Notes: generated by a model not told the origin, from the sequence alone. A DNA stretch of 16,469 nt from an archaeon (GCA_016550485.1 JABXGV010000102.1:1-16469), one strand, 5' to 3'; counted from the stretch's first letter, positions 1 through 7,914 are shown. Numbers and translations are program-made.

Positions 1-1581
1 GGTCGAGTCAGAGAGGGATTCGATTATCCAGCGCTTATCGAAGGGCAATGGAGTGCCTAGTCCGCGTCGGCGGGCACATGGTCGTTCTTTAAGCCACTCG
101 AATGTTGTCTCAAAAAGGCGCCTATAGCTTTCAGGAAATATGGTCATCTTTTCTAAGGCATAAGTCGCTTGTGCCTTCCATTCAGGGTCACCATAATTTA
201 TGAACCATTGATCTGGTAGTACAGCGACAAGCACATCGGTGCCGCAGCGGCAGATTACAGGTTTACGGTCAGGCTGGTAGAAGCGAAAGGCTCGATTCTG
301 CTCCTCTAAATATGCGATGACATCATCCTTGATTTCGTTTACGCGGCGTCCTGCGAAGGGTCCACAGTTGTCTTTCATTATGCCTCCGTAAAATTCCGCT
401 TTGTATAGGATTTCGGTGGCTTCCTCTAGTTTTTCTGCTTCTTCTTGGCTAGTGATTTTCATCTTCTCCACTATCTCTACTGCGGGGTGTTCACCATAAC
501 CTTCTACAGCAATGATAGAGATAGGGTGAATCGACGTGGTTGCGTAGGTGCCAAGATTGTAACTGCGTATCCTCTTGTCATCTCCTTGAAGGTCACGAAG
601 CGCCGCCCAATCGAAGGGAGCATGTGAAGGGACGCTGTAAACGACGCCTGTGGCATTCTCGGCATCTACAAACTCGGCAGGAAGAATCAGAACATCTCGT
701 TCTTCAACTGGGGAAGTGCAGGTTTTCCCGATGAACTTACGCCCTGGAATTTCAGCTACGTGTATTACTTTGTGACCTTGTCTCCTCAACTTATCTAGTG
801 CAGGTTTGGCTAAATACCAATACTCTTTTCCAACTTTTATCTTTACCATGGTACTTTTCGGGTTCACCCAGATGTTAGTCAACCCATAAACAGTTTCAGG
901 GCGAAGCGTGGCAGCCACTAGATAACCATCGTTAAAAGGAAATTTAATGGCTACAAACTCGGATATCTTGGCGTGCTCGCCTTCTAAAAGGTCATCCTCA
1001 CCTACAGCGTTGTTACAGGATGGGCAATAGAGAATTGGGTAAGAACCTTTAGTGATATATCCTCGCTCGTTCAACTTGTAGAACTGCCAAGTTACAAAGG
1101 CATGATACTCTGGATCATTTGTTGTGAATTTTCTCCGCCAATCAACCGAGTATCCCACCTTACGAAAGTCTCTCTCAATGTTTCCACTGAAGAATTGTGC
1201 TATTGCCATAGGATCGGTGAATGTGCGCAGAATCGGTTCTACTTCTTTCTTGGGTCGGTAGAGCCTAATATGGGTACGATATTCTTTCAGAATCTCTTTA
1301 TCCTTGTCTTGGATGCGTCTAGCGACACCGAAAACTGGGGTACCCGTAACATGGGCTGCCATCGGCCATAGGACATTAAAGCCGCGCATACGTTTGTAGC
1401 GTGCAAGAATATCGGTAACTGTATATGGACGTCCGTGACCTATGTGTAAAGGTGCATTAGCATAGGGGTATGGACTTGTTATGTAGAACTTGGGTCGCTG
1501 TGGATTAGGGTCTGCTTGGAATGCTTGGGCTTCTCGCCAACGCATCTGCCACTTCGGCTCAATATCCTTAAAGTCAATCAA
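1..1581 (-). CDS. leuS: Leucyl-tRNA synthetase, archaeal/eukaryotic type, N-terminal part (cut by window edge)
   Basis: Charges tRNA-Leu with leucine in the cytosol (class I synthetase). From a TTG start at 1581 the frame runs 527 codons without a stop to the window edge, so roughly the C-terminal 40% (including KMSKS) lies outside. Visible parts: the HIGH motif (PLHIGHGR, residues 44-51), a CxxC zinc-type pair (YCPSC, 185-189), the editing-domain motif TLRPET (225-230), and near the cut the typical GLGTPLPFDKRWIIESLSDS stretch of archaeal/eukaryotic LeuRS. No ATG or GTG start is in frame upstream. TTG is chosen because GGAGGT (1590-1595) lies 8 nt before it and because the next residues (IDFKDIEPKW) match the usual LeuRS N-terminus. 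The gene lies 193 nt downstream of the dehydrogenase stop and probably has its own promoter. Identity is secure; the start is fairly secure. Confidence 0.96.
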   Translation of the reverse strand, partial: MIDFKDIEPKWQMRWREAQAFQADPNPQRPKFYITSPYPYANAPLHIGHGRPYTVTDILARYKRMRGFNVLWPMAAHVTGTPVFGVARRIQDKDKEILKEYRTHIRLYRPKKEVEPILRTFTDPMAIAQFFSGNIERDFRKVGYSVDWRRKFTTNDPEYHAFVTWQFYKLNERGYITKGSYPILYCPSCNNAVGEDDLLEGEHAKISEFVAIKFPFNDGYLVAATLRPETVYGLTNIWVNPKSTMVKIKVGKEYWYLAKPALDKLRRQGHKVIHVAEIPGRKFIGKTCTSPVEERDVLILPAEFVDAENATGVVYSVPSHAPFDWAALRDLQGDDKRIRSYNLGTYATTSIHPISIIAVEGYGEHPAVEIVEKMKITSQEEAEKLEEATEILYKAEFYGGIMKDNCGPFAGRRVNEIKDDVIAYLEEQNRAFRFYQPDRKPVICRCGTDVLVAVLPDQWFINYGDPEWKAQATYALEKMTIFPESYRRLFETTFEWLKERPCARRRGLGTPLPFDKRWIIESLSDST

Positions 1582-1589
1582 TGATGTGA

Positions 1590-1629
1590 ACCTCCATTGC
1601 CTTTCGTATACATAATCTGAATAATATTC
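1590..1629 (-). promoter_or_regulatory. Candidate promoter and ribosome binding site of leuS
   Basis: On the minus strand, GAATATTATTC (1619-1629) is an A/T-rich box centred about 26 nt before position 1598. A transcript starting near there would carry GGAGGT (1590-1595) and then the TTG start 8 nt later. A second BRE/TATA-like string, GAAAGGTTTAAG (1749-1760), lies just past the dehydrogenase stop and would give a leader of about 145 nt instead. The ribosome binding site is clear; the choice of promoter is inference. Confidence 0.4.
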
Positions 1630-1774
1630 TGCTGCAGGTTTCCACAATAGCAGAGGGATTTGGCATAATATCTACAAAAGAAGCACGGTGTTTGTGAGAA
1701 CGCTATCCCTCATTTCATAACACCAAGAAAAGCAATATACACCTCTAACTTAAACCTTTCCCAATAGATTGCCA

Positions 1775-3124
1775 TTATTCCTGCTGTGGCTGTATTTTCC
1801 CTATTTTCCATGCAGCATCTGGTAGTAGATTTGTGGTGTCGATAAGGCGAGTCTTCACAGCTCTCAGCTTCGCTAGAGATTCATGATAAGCTTTATGCGC
1901 AGCGATGAGAATCACACAATCAGCCCCTAGTATTTCTGTTAGGCTTGCTGGAATGAAGCCTAGTTGGCGGATTTCATCTTTTGAAAAATAGGGATCATGA
2001 GCTAGAATAGTGGCAGGCTGATATTCACTGAGGATACTCCGTATTTCTAAGCTAGAAGCAAAACGCGTTTCCTTTACATCAGAACGGAAAGAGAGCCCAA
2101 GAATACCGATACGAGAGCCCTTCACGGGTTTTCCTTGGGCATTCAAGCACCGAATGACAAGGTCTACGGTGTGTTGTGGCATGGCGTCGTTGATATGGCG
2201 TGCTTGACGGAGAAGAGTCGCATCAATCCCTAATTCCTTCGCTTTGTTAATGAGAAACCAAGGATAGACTGGGATGCAGTGTCCTCCCACTCCACTGCTT
2301 GGGCGATGAATCATACAATGTTCTCGAGTGTCCTTGTTGGCTGCGTGTATCACTTCCCAAGCGTCCACCCCTAGGGATTCACATAACTTGGCCAGGAGAT
2401 TTGCGTATGCGATGTTAATATCGCGGAAGGTGCCTTCAACAACTTTCGCTAGCTCAGCAGCAATTAATGAAGATGTTCGGACAACCTCGCCGAAGACCTT
2501 GTATACGCCAGCTGCAGCTTCACAGCTGGCTTCATCAATACCACCAACAACCTTGGGGAATTTGTAGAGATTACGCATCACGCGACCTACCATTAACCTT
2601 TCAGGACTGTGAGCTAATCCAAAGTCCCTCCCAGCTACAAGACCGCTTTCTTCCTCCAAGATTGGTCGAATTATTTTGTCAGTCGCACCCGGCGGCATGG
2701 TTGTAGATGTGATGACAAGATGCCCCTTTTTGAGGCCTTTACCTACTTGACGAGAAGCATTACGAATGATACTATAGTCTTCTTTGCCTAAATCATCAAC
2801 AAGAAGGGGTACAAGAATGATTACCACATCGGAAGCACGTGCAGCCTCTACGCCATCTGTAGTCGCTCGGAGTTTTCCCGTTTTGACCATTTGGTGAAGA
2901 AGCTCTGGGATTTGTGGCTCGCTGATGAGGGGGCATTCACCTTTGTTAATTTGATCAACAACATCCTGTTTTGTACGAACTCCAATTACCTTTGCTCCCT
3001 CTTTGGCAAAGGCTACTGCAACAGGTAGCCCCATATTGCCGATACCCACAACATCTACTAAGACCTTGGATTCACGAAGGAGCTGCATCACATCCTCCGC
3101 TGACCGACCATATACCTTCACCAC
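1775..3124 (-). CDS. Nucleotide-sugar dehydrogenase (UDP-ManNAc / UDP-glucose 6-dehydrogenase family)
   Basis: Oxidises the C6 alcohol of a UDP-sugar to a uronic acid in two NAD(P)-dependent steps, making precursors for surface glycans or protein glycosylation. Length (449) is normal. An N-terminal Rossmann motif GIGNMGLP (27-34), HSPERLMVGR (172-181), the AKVVEGTFRDINIA helix (226-239, Lys227) and the catalytic-cysteine loop GGHCIPV (280-286, Cys283) are present, followed by the C-terminal UDP-binding domain (RIGILGLSFR from 338). Two departures from the family stand out: the Asp expected after VIGV at the end of the second strand is Arg50, and the usual NE after NIAxA is NL. Start: two consecutive GTG codons (3124 and 3121), with GAGGT 7 nt before the first. 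The WecC-like subclass is more likely than Ugd, but the sugar cannot be read from sequence. No sugar-biosynthesis neighbours are visible. Confidence 0.92.
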   Translation of the reverse strand: MVKVYGRSAEDVMQLLRESKVLVDVVGIGNMGLPVAVAFAKEGAKVIGVRTKQDVVDQINKGECPLISEPQIPELLHQMVKTGKLRATTDGVEAARASDVVIILVPLLVDDLGKEDYSIIRNASRQVGKGLKKGHLVITSTTMPPGATDKIIRPILEEESGLVAGRDFGLAHSPERLMVGRVMRNLYKFPKVVGGIDEASCEAAAGVYKVFGEVVRTSSLIAAELAKVVEGTFRDINIAYANLLAKLCESLGVDAWEVIHAANKDTREHCMIHRPSSGVGGHCIPVYPWFLINKAKELGIDATLLRQARHINDAMPQHTVDLVIRCLNAQGKPVKGSRIGILGLSFRSDVKETRFASSLEIRSILSEYQPATILAHDPYFSKDEIRQLGFIPASLTEILGADCVILIAAHKAYHESLAKLRAVKTRLIDTTNLLPDAAWKIGKIQPQQE

Positions 3125-3241
3125 AGTTTGAACCTCACCGTACTGCCTTGACCATAGCCAGAACCCTCTACTCTTAAGGATTATTGTTCAACTCTACAAA
3201 GAACATGACCTAAACAGCAATAGTAGCCTAAAAATCGTGAC

Positions 3242-3922
3242 TCAAATGTTATCAGTTAGGAAGGCGAAAATCTTGTGAACCACTTCATCTAAGTGGTTGA
3301 GGTAGAAATGATCAGCTCCTTTGATAATCCGTAGAAATTTTTCCCGTACTTGCAGCTGAGCGTGTATAGCCTCTGCTTCTGCTAAAGAAACGGTCATATC
3401 TTCGCTTCCATGAATAATATATGTGGGACAACTGACATATCGGAGAGCCTCAGTAACAAGGGTTGAATCGGCTTGATCAATGCGAATTGGAGCACTTAGA
3501 GTGACAAGGGCAGCAGGGCTAGTATGAAAAGCTGCAGCAATGGCAACACTTCCTCCGAAGCTATAACCAATTAGAATGACACGAGAACTATCAATGTGGG
3601 GGTGCTGACGAAGGAATCCGATTGCAGCAACTGCATCTTGGACTTCTCCAACACCGTTGCTATAGGTACCTTGGCTACGACCGACTCCTCGGAAGTTAAA
3701 ACGAAGAACATTAAAACCCTGCAGCCTCGCACCTTCAGTTATTGCTCGTCCGCGTTCGTCATCCATGGAACCCCCAAAAAGCGGATGAGGGTGACAAAAC
3801 ACTATGCCGGGCTGCCTAGCTTTATCAACTAGATGAAGAGCCCCTTCTATCTGGAGGCTGCCGCTGGTGAATCTGATACTCTGTTCCTCAACCTTTGTAT
3901 GTGACTCTAAATTGTCAGTCAT
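3242..3922 (-). CDS. Alpha/beta hydrolase (dienelactone hydrolase / COG2945-like)
   Basis: Small soluble serine hydrolase of 226 residues, a normal length for this group; substrate unknown, ester or similar bonds expected. The catalytic triad can be read directly: nucleophile Ser121 in GYSFGG (119-124), Asp175 in HGSEDMTV (171-178) and His205 in GADHFY (202-207). The oxyanion-hole/strand segment CHPHPLFGGSMDD (43-55) and the RFNFRGVGRSQG stretch (74-85) are hallmarks of the family. There is no signal peptide or membrane segment, so it should act in the cytosol. It ends 117 nt before the dehydrogenase start on the same strand, and starts across a 103-nt divergent gap from the ABC exporter. No Shine-Dalgarno sequence is obvious before the ATG at 3922, which suggests a short or leaderless mRNA. 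Confidence 0.9.
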   Translation of the reverse strand: MTDNLESHTKVEEQSIRFTSGSLQIEGALHLVDKARQPGIVFCHPHPLFGGSMDDERGRAITEGARLQGFNVLRFNFRGVGRSQGTYSNGVGEVQDAVAAIGFLRQHPHIDSSRVILIGYSFGGSVAIAAAFHTSPAALVTLSAPIRIDQADSTLVTEALRYVSCPTYIIHGSEDMTVSLAEAEAIHAQLQVREKFLRIIKGADHFYLNHLDEVVHKIFAFLTDNI

Positions 3923-3954
3923 TAGAATTTACACATCTTAGAGGAGAACGTGAT

Positions 3955-3990
3955 ATCTAAAAAATCGAAACGGACACACCTTTAAAAACA
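3955..3990. promoter_or_regulatory. Divergent promoter region between hydrolase and ABC exporter
   Basis: The 103-nt gap 3923-4025 must drive both directions. On the plus strand, CCTTTAAAAACAT (3979-3991) is a TATA-like box that would set transcription near 4010, just before the exporter ATPase. On the minus strand, CGATTTTTTAGATA (about 3954-3967) could serve the hydrolase. The boxes are read by eye against the archaeal BRE/TATA pattern; start sites are inferred. Confidence 0.35.
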
Positions 3991-4025
3991 TAAGGGGGCA
4001 CCTTAGGGAGCTAAGATGTTCAGAA

Positions 4026-4742
4026 GTGAGAATAATGTCTAGCGCCGTTATCTTAGAAGCGGAAAATCTTCAGCGTATCTACAAAATGGGTAGTGTAGAG
4101 GTAGGCGCATTGCGCGGCGTAGACCTAGAAGTGCATCACGGCGAGTTTGTCGTTATTCTCGGTGTTTCAGGCAGTGGCAAGTCAACTTTACTACATCTAC
4201 TTGGTGGCCTAGACCGACCAACAGAAGGGCGGGTCTTAATCGAGGGGGAGGACTTATCAGAGCTCAGCGACAACCAGTTAGCCGATGTGCGTCTTCGCAA
4301 GGTGGGTTTTGTGTTTCGATTCTTCAATCTAATGCCACAGCTCACCGCAAGGGGCAACGTTGAACTCCCTCTTTTCCTCGCGGATGTTCCAGCCCAAGAG
4401 GCAAAAACAAGGAGCACAGAACTTCTTGATTTGGTGGGGCTCTCTGAAAGGCGGGACCACCGTCCAATGGAACTAAGTGGCGGAGAGCAGCAGCGCGTCG
4501 CCATTGCAAGAGCCCTAGCTAACCAACCCAAAATTGTGTTAGCTGATGAACCAACTGGCAATCTAGATACAGCAACTGGTGCTGATATTATTCAGCTGTT
4601 GCGGGAGGTCAACGAAGAACAGCGACAGACGGTTATTGTTGTATGTCATGACCAGAGGTTGACCTCTGTTGCAGACCGAGTTATAGAAATGCGAGATGGG
4701 CAATTCGTCAGTAAGCGGTTAGGAAAAGGAGGAAAGATGTGA
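4026..4742 (+). CDS. ABC exporter ATPase, LolD/MacB type, with Arg in the Q-loop
   Basis: ATP-hydrolysing subunit of a two-component exporter or membrane extractor; it should bind the cytosolic face of the permease encoded next. All main motifs are present, numbered from the GTG: Walker A GVSGSGKST (46-54), signature LSGGEQQR (150-157), Walker B IVLADEPTGNLD (170-181) and switch His208 (VCHD). The Q-loop is unusual: where this family has VGFVFQxFNL, the sequence reads VGFVFRFFNL with Arg98 (codon CGA, one base from CAA). Length (238) is typical. Start is uncertain: GTG at 4026 or ATG at 4035, both leaving the domain complete; neither has a well-spaced Shine-Dalgarno. The stop overlaps the permease start, so the two are translationally coupled. 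Cargo is unknown; lipids, lipoproteins or peptides are handled by relatives. Confidence 0.93.
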   Translation: MRIMSSAVILEAENLQRIYKMGSVEVGALRGVDLEVHHGEFVVILGVSGSGKSTLLHLLGGLDRPTEGRVLIEGEDLSELSDNQLADVRLRKVGFVFRFFNLMPQLTARGNVELPLFLADVPAQEAKTRSTELLDLVGLSERRDHRPMELSGGEQQRVAIARALANQPKIVLADEPTGNLDTATGADIIQLLREVNEEQRQTVIVVCHDQRLTSVADRVIEMRDGQFVSKRLGKGGKM

Positions 4743-5992
4743 CGATGAAAGCAAGGCGAATACTAGGATTAGCATGGACGAATATGAAGCGTCGAAAATT
4801 CCGTACTAGCCTGACAGCGTTAGGCATCATCATTGGAATTATGGCAACCGTTTCTATTTCAGCACTAGGTACTGGCTTTCGAGAAGAAGTTAGTACAAGA
4901 TTACTACAAGGCTTTGAACCAGATATCATCAGTGTATTACCAGCTAGTGATTTGCTCACTTCTTGGGGATTTGATTACCTGACCTTGTACGAAGCGGAGG
5001 ATATCGCAGAGATGGAGGGGGTTGAAGTCGCTATGCCGATTCAAGTGAGAGGTACAGTCCTTTACCACGTTGACGACGATTCGAATCATGTTGAAACTAG
5101 GCTAATTGGTGCAAATTTCACCAAGTTACAGCAAATCTATGGTCATCGACTGAACTTCGCTGAAGGAGGCATGCCTGACCCTGTCGAAAACAATTCAGCT
5201 ATTCTAGGCTTCTTGAGTGAACCCTTTTTCCATGCGGGTGACGAGGTCAAGGCAAATATTCTTTTCCGAAATGCGACTGGCGGTCTCGAGTTCGTAAATC
5301 ACACCTTCACGCTTTCGGGAATTCTTGAAGAAGTCGGATATTCTGGTGCTGTACCAATTGACCGTAGCCTCTTTATTCCCTTAGAAACCTGTAGTGAAAT
5401 TCATAATTATGAGTGGATTGATGCAATTATAGTAAAAGTGGAGGATCCTAGCTTAGCTGGTGACGTGGCACAGGCAATTCGAGACTACTATTTTGACAAT
5501 GTTTTGGTTCTTGTACCAAGTCAAGTCATCGAAACACTAGATGGGATTTTCAACATAATCAATTTGTTCTTAGTGGCTATTGCTTCAATTGCCTTGCTGG
5601 TTGCGGGTGTGTCAATCTTGAACATCATGTTAGTCTCTGTCATGGAAAGAACCCGCGAAATCGGTATAATGAAGGCCCTTGGAGCTCGGAGCCGCACGGT
5701 CCTCTTTCAGTTCCTAGCAGAAGCTGCAATATTAGGATTTTTAGGTGGTCTCATCGGAATCGGATTAGGATACTGTTTAGCCTATGTTCTTGGACAACTA
5801 GCGCCTAGGTTAGTATCGGCTCTAGGATTAGAGGGCATTTTTGGTACAGAATTCTACCTATCTCCAGTTCTCTCGATAGAGACTTTTCTGTTTGCCCTCG
5901 CCTTCGCTGTAGTTATCAGTATACTCTTCGCTCTCTATCCAGCCCGTAAGGCTGCAAAACTCGACCCAGTTCGAGCCCTTCGCTATGAATAA
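4739..5992 (+). CDS. ABC exporter permease, MacB/FtsX type
   Basis: Membrane subunit (417 residues) paired with the preceding ATPase. An N-terminal transmembrane helix (about 23-46) follows a basic WTNMKRRKFRTS anchor. A MacB-type extracellular core domain fills about 47-270. Three C-terminal helices follow in FtsX order: about 274-302, 323-352 and 379-401, with the cytosolic coupling stretch MERTREIGIMKALGA (302-316) between the first two. The end, PARKAAKLDPVRALRYE, is the usual C-terminus of this family. Chosen start is GTG at 4739, with AGGAGG (4727-4732) 6 nt before it and overlapping the ATPase stop; ATG at 4745 is a less well spaced alternative. With the ATPase it forms a complete exporter that couples ATP hydrolysis to movement of the external domain. 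Substrate cannot be inferred. Confidence 0.92.
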   Translation: MTMKARRILGLAWTNMKRRKFRTSLTALGIIIGIMATVSISALGTGFREEVSTRLLQGFEPDIISVLPASDLLTSWGFDYLTLYEAEDIAEMEGVEVAMPIQVRGTVLYHVDDDSNHVETRLIGANFTKLQQIYGHRLNFAEGGMPDPVENNSAILGFLSEPFFHAGDEVKANILFRNATGGLEFVNHTFTLSGILEEVGYSGAVPIDRSLFIPLETCSEIHNYEWIDAIIVKVEDPSLAGDVAQAIRDYYFDNVLVLVPSQVIETLDGIFNIINLFLVAIASIALLVAGVSILNIMLVSVMERTREIGIMKALGARSRTVLFQFLAEAAILGFLGGLIGIGLGYCLAYVLGQLAPRLVSALGLEGIFGTEFYLSPVLSIETFLFALAFAVVISILFALYPARKAAKLDPVRALRYE

Positions 5993-5998
5993 AATCTC

Positions 5999-6014
5999 CC
6001 TCCTATGTAGGAGG
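5999..6014. repeat. Short perfect inverted repeat after the exporter operon
   Basis: CCTCCTA and TAGGAGG form a 7-bp palindrome around a TG centre, 7 nt past the permease stop. It could fold into a small hairpin at the transcript end or serve as a protein site. No T-run follows, so a classical terminator is not supported. The strip 5993-6063 holds nothing else recognisable. Confidence 0.4.
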
Positions 6015-6063
6015 TAGTTAGGACTCAAGTCGTAGAGGAACCAAGTGATGCACGAGAAGTAAT

Positions 6064-6510
6064 CTAGTCTTCAGACTGGCTGCTAGGAGGCTGTTGGCGC
6101 TTGAAGGGAGTCTTCTCATCAACGCCATAGAGGGCTTTCACGTAGAGCAGTCCACCACATCGTGGACATTTACCGACCTCTCTGAAGACGTAGTCACCTT
6201 TTTCAAAGGGGCCTTCCGACTCGACTTTACACGCATCACATGCAACGAGTCTACGTACCTCCGTAGCATCTATACGTGGAATGCCTCGATAGCTTCGCCG
6301 TAGAAGTACTAGGAACGAGATGAACGCTATAATTGCTAGCGCATAAAGAATCAGATTATATGGGAAAGGCGAAATGAACCCCCAGAAGGCGCAAATTATA
6401 GTAAGCGTGATAAGCAGCGCCCAGAAGAGTGGTTGATTTCCACGGCTAGGCATAGCAACTGTTGGTGGTTCGGCAGCTCTAATACTATCAGGAATCACAG
6501 ACCACTCCAA
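6064..6510 (-). CDS. Two-helix membrane protein with C-terminal zinc ribbon, function unknown
   Basis: 148 residues. A hydrophilic N-terminus is followed by two transmembrane helices (about 28-47 and 51-71) with a very short connecting loop, then a basic stretch (RRSYRG) that suggests both ends face the cytosol. The C-terminal half carries a four-cysteine zinc ribbon: CDAC (91-94) and CPRC (115-118), followed by a polar Gln/Ser-rich tail. I do not recognise the family; such ribbons mediate protein or nucleic-acid contacts or act as structural knuckles. Start could be TTG at 6510, but GTG at 6498 (residue 5) has GGAG 6 nt upstream and is the better-supported choice. Its neighbours read away or are separately spaced, so there is no operon clue. 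Confidence 0.75.
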   Translation of the reverse strand: MEWSVIPDSIRAAEPPTVAMPSRGNQPLFWALLITLTIICAFWGFISPFPYNLILYALAIIAFISFLVLLRRSYRGIPRIDATEVRRLVACDACKVESEGPFEKGDYVFREVGKCPRCGGLLYVKALYGVDEKTPFKRQQPPSSQSED

Positions 6511-6570
6511 TAAACGCTATACTACATCACACTTCACAGCAGGTATTGGTTTTAAGCGTGACGGGTAGCA

Positions 6571-7914
6571 TTAATCACTCTTGAGACCTCTAATTAAAGA
6601 GAGGGTATCTTCGAGTTCTCGCTCGCGCGCCTCAATTAGTGGCCAGACGCTGATACCCATGCTCTCACCAGAGAGTTCTGAGTATAGATCGATTAGCAGC
6701 CCGACTTGGTATGAGTAGATGTTGGAAACTGTCTTTGATGGGCGTTCCTGTTTGATATGCATCTCAAAGAGTGCGTAATCATTCCAGCGGTGATAAGTTG
6801 GAGCATGCCACAGCGTTGCAGCGTTCAGAGGAAAGTGCATAAGCGCGTTATCCTTACCTTGAGTCGGGTACAGGAAAGGCGCTTGGAAGGGGTTAAGGAC
6901 CTCCCATCCAATATGAAGTAAGTCCTGTGACTTGAGAGGGTGAAGCTCACAGGAGAGAGGCGGATTAGCGTGGAGCACCTCTTCTGAACATAAATCAAAG
7001 GAGTGCCATTTCTTGGGGATATGGAGTGCTGGGCGGTCGCGTGAACCAAAGAGTACATCGGTATGGGATTCCCGTTTGTCACTTGGCATGGATTGATAAT
7101 GGTACCGTCCGCCATATGCCTTCGTCATATAGCTAGCCATAGCGTCGAAGTCACTGGGGCTGATTTGTATATCCTTTGAATCCCAATTTATGAAGGTTCG
7201 AATTATGTGACCTGGACGCTTACCAGAGACCAAAGGTCTTACTCCAAAGTCTGCATTATACGTGATCAATAGTGGCGTGTACCTTTTCCCCTCTTTCCGA
7301 ACGATAACATAGAAGGGCTCATAGTCATACCAGTGCCGAGGGAATAACTGGATTGGCCAGTAGGCAAAGTATTGGATACAGTAGAGATCTGTGTTCGCTG
7401 GGTCCCGGCAGACCCTATACTTAATGACACATGTTGACGTGGATTTTGTGGGAAAAATAGTGTCAAAGAGTTCCCGAACATGGTTGAAGAATTTCTCCGC
7501 GTATTCTTTGCGTAACCGTTCACTAATCTGCTTCAACATTTTACGCATTTCATTGTCCCATGGGAACTTGCTCTCTGGTAGGTCAACGCCGAGTATACCG
7601 ATACGTGCACCAGTCATGTCGTCTGGGAACCGCCCCACTCGGAAGAGATGAAGGGCGTCTGTAACTCCACCCATGTCTCGTCGGCGCAATCTGTCGAGTA
7701 TACCGCTAAAGCCGCCGCTCGGAGAATCGATGCCAAGGTTCCGAGCAAGATCTTCCTGTTCTTCAACAATGAGCTTCGGGTCAGCATAGATGAACGGAGC
7801 AAATTGCTCGGCTAAACGCTTGTCGTCTTTGCTAGGCTCTTTTAACGCTGGCCCAAATCCTGCCAAGGGAAAGGCTTTCCGCCAGCGGCTGAGAGTCGTC
7901 TTCGATGATGCCAT
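6571..7914 (-). CDS. Conserved-looking soluble protein of unknown function, 447 residues
   Basis: No family recognised with confidence. The protein has no signal peptide or membrane helix. Features seen: a predicted helical N-terminal third (about 1-155, charged, including KMLKQISERLRKEYAEKFF), then a central aromatic-rich beta region with LYCIQYFAYWPIQLFPRHW (177-195) followed by YDYEPFYVIV (196-205). That layout, Tyr/Trp-rich strand, His-Trp, then an acidic D-x-E-P-x-x-V strand, faintly recalls the HxGDWE-type motif of Vps62-like (DUF946) proteins. The C-terminal part is rich in Trp, His and Tyr and ends in a charged helix (EARERELEDTLSLIRG). Start ATG at 7914 is supported by GGAG (7924-7927) 9 nt upstream and a TATA-like box further up. 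The gene is divergent from the acetyltransferase and separated by 60 nt from the zinc-ribbon gene on the same strand. Confidence 0.8.
   Translation of the reverse strand: MASSKTTLSRWRKAFPLAGFGPALKEPSKDDKRLAEQFAPFIYADPKLIVEEQEDLARNLGIDSPSGGFSGILDRLRRRDMGGVTDALHLFRVGRFPDDMTGARIGILGVDLPESKFPWDNEMRKMLKQISERLRKEYAEKFFNHVRELFDTIFPTKSTSTCVIKYRVCRDPANTDLYCIQYFAYWPIQLFPRHWYDYEPFYVIVRKEGKRYTPLLITYNADFGVRPLVSGKRPGHIIRTFINWDSKDIQISPSDFDAMASYMTKAYGGRYHYQSMPSDKRESHTDVLFGSRDRPALHIPKKWHSFDLCSEEVLHANPPLSCELHPLKSQDLLHIGWEVLNPFQAPFLYPTQGKDNALMHFPLNAATLWHAPTYHRWNDYALFEMHIKQERPSKTVSNIYSYQVGLLIDLYSELSGESMGISVWPLIEARERELEDTLSLIRGLKSD

Noticed and set aside
445..1371. Plus-strand open frames inside the first 1.6 kb
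   Set aside because: They lie opposite the leucyl-tRNA synthetase, whose motifs are unmistakable on the minus strand; the plus-strand translations have no family features.
4136..4561. 141-codon minus-strand frame across the ABC ATPase
   Set aside because: Fully antisense to Walker A through Walker B of the ATPase, with Ser/Arg-rich low-quality composition typical of a shadow frame.
5999..6014. Inverted repeat as a terminator of the exporter operon
   Set aside because: No T-run follows the hairpin, so it is recorded only as a repeat.
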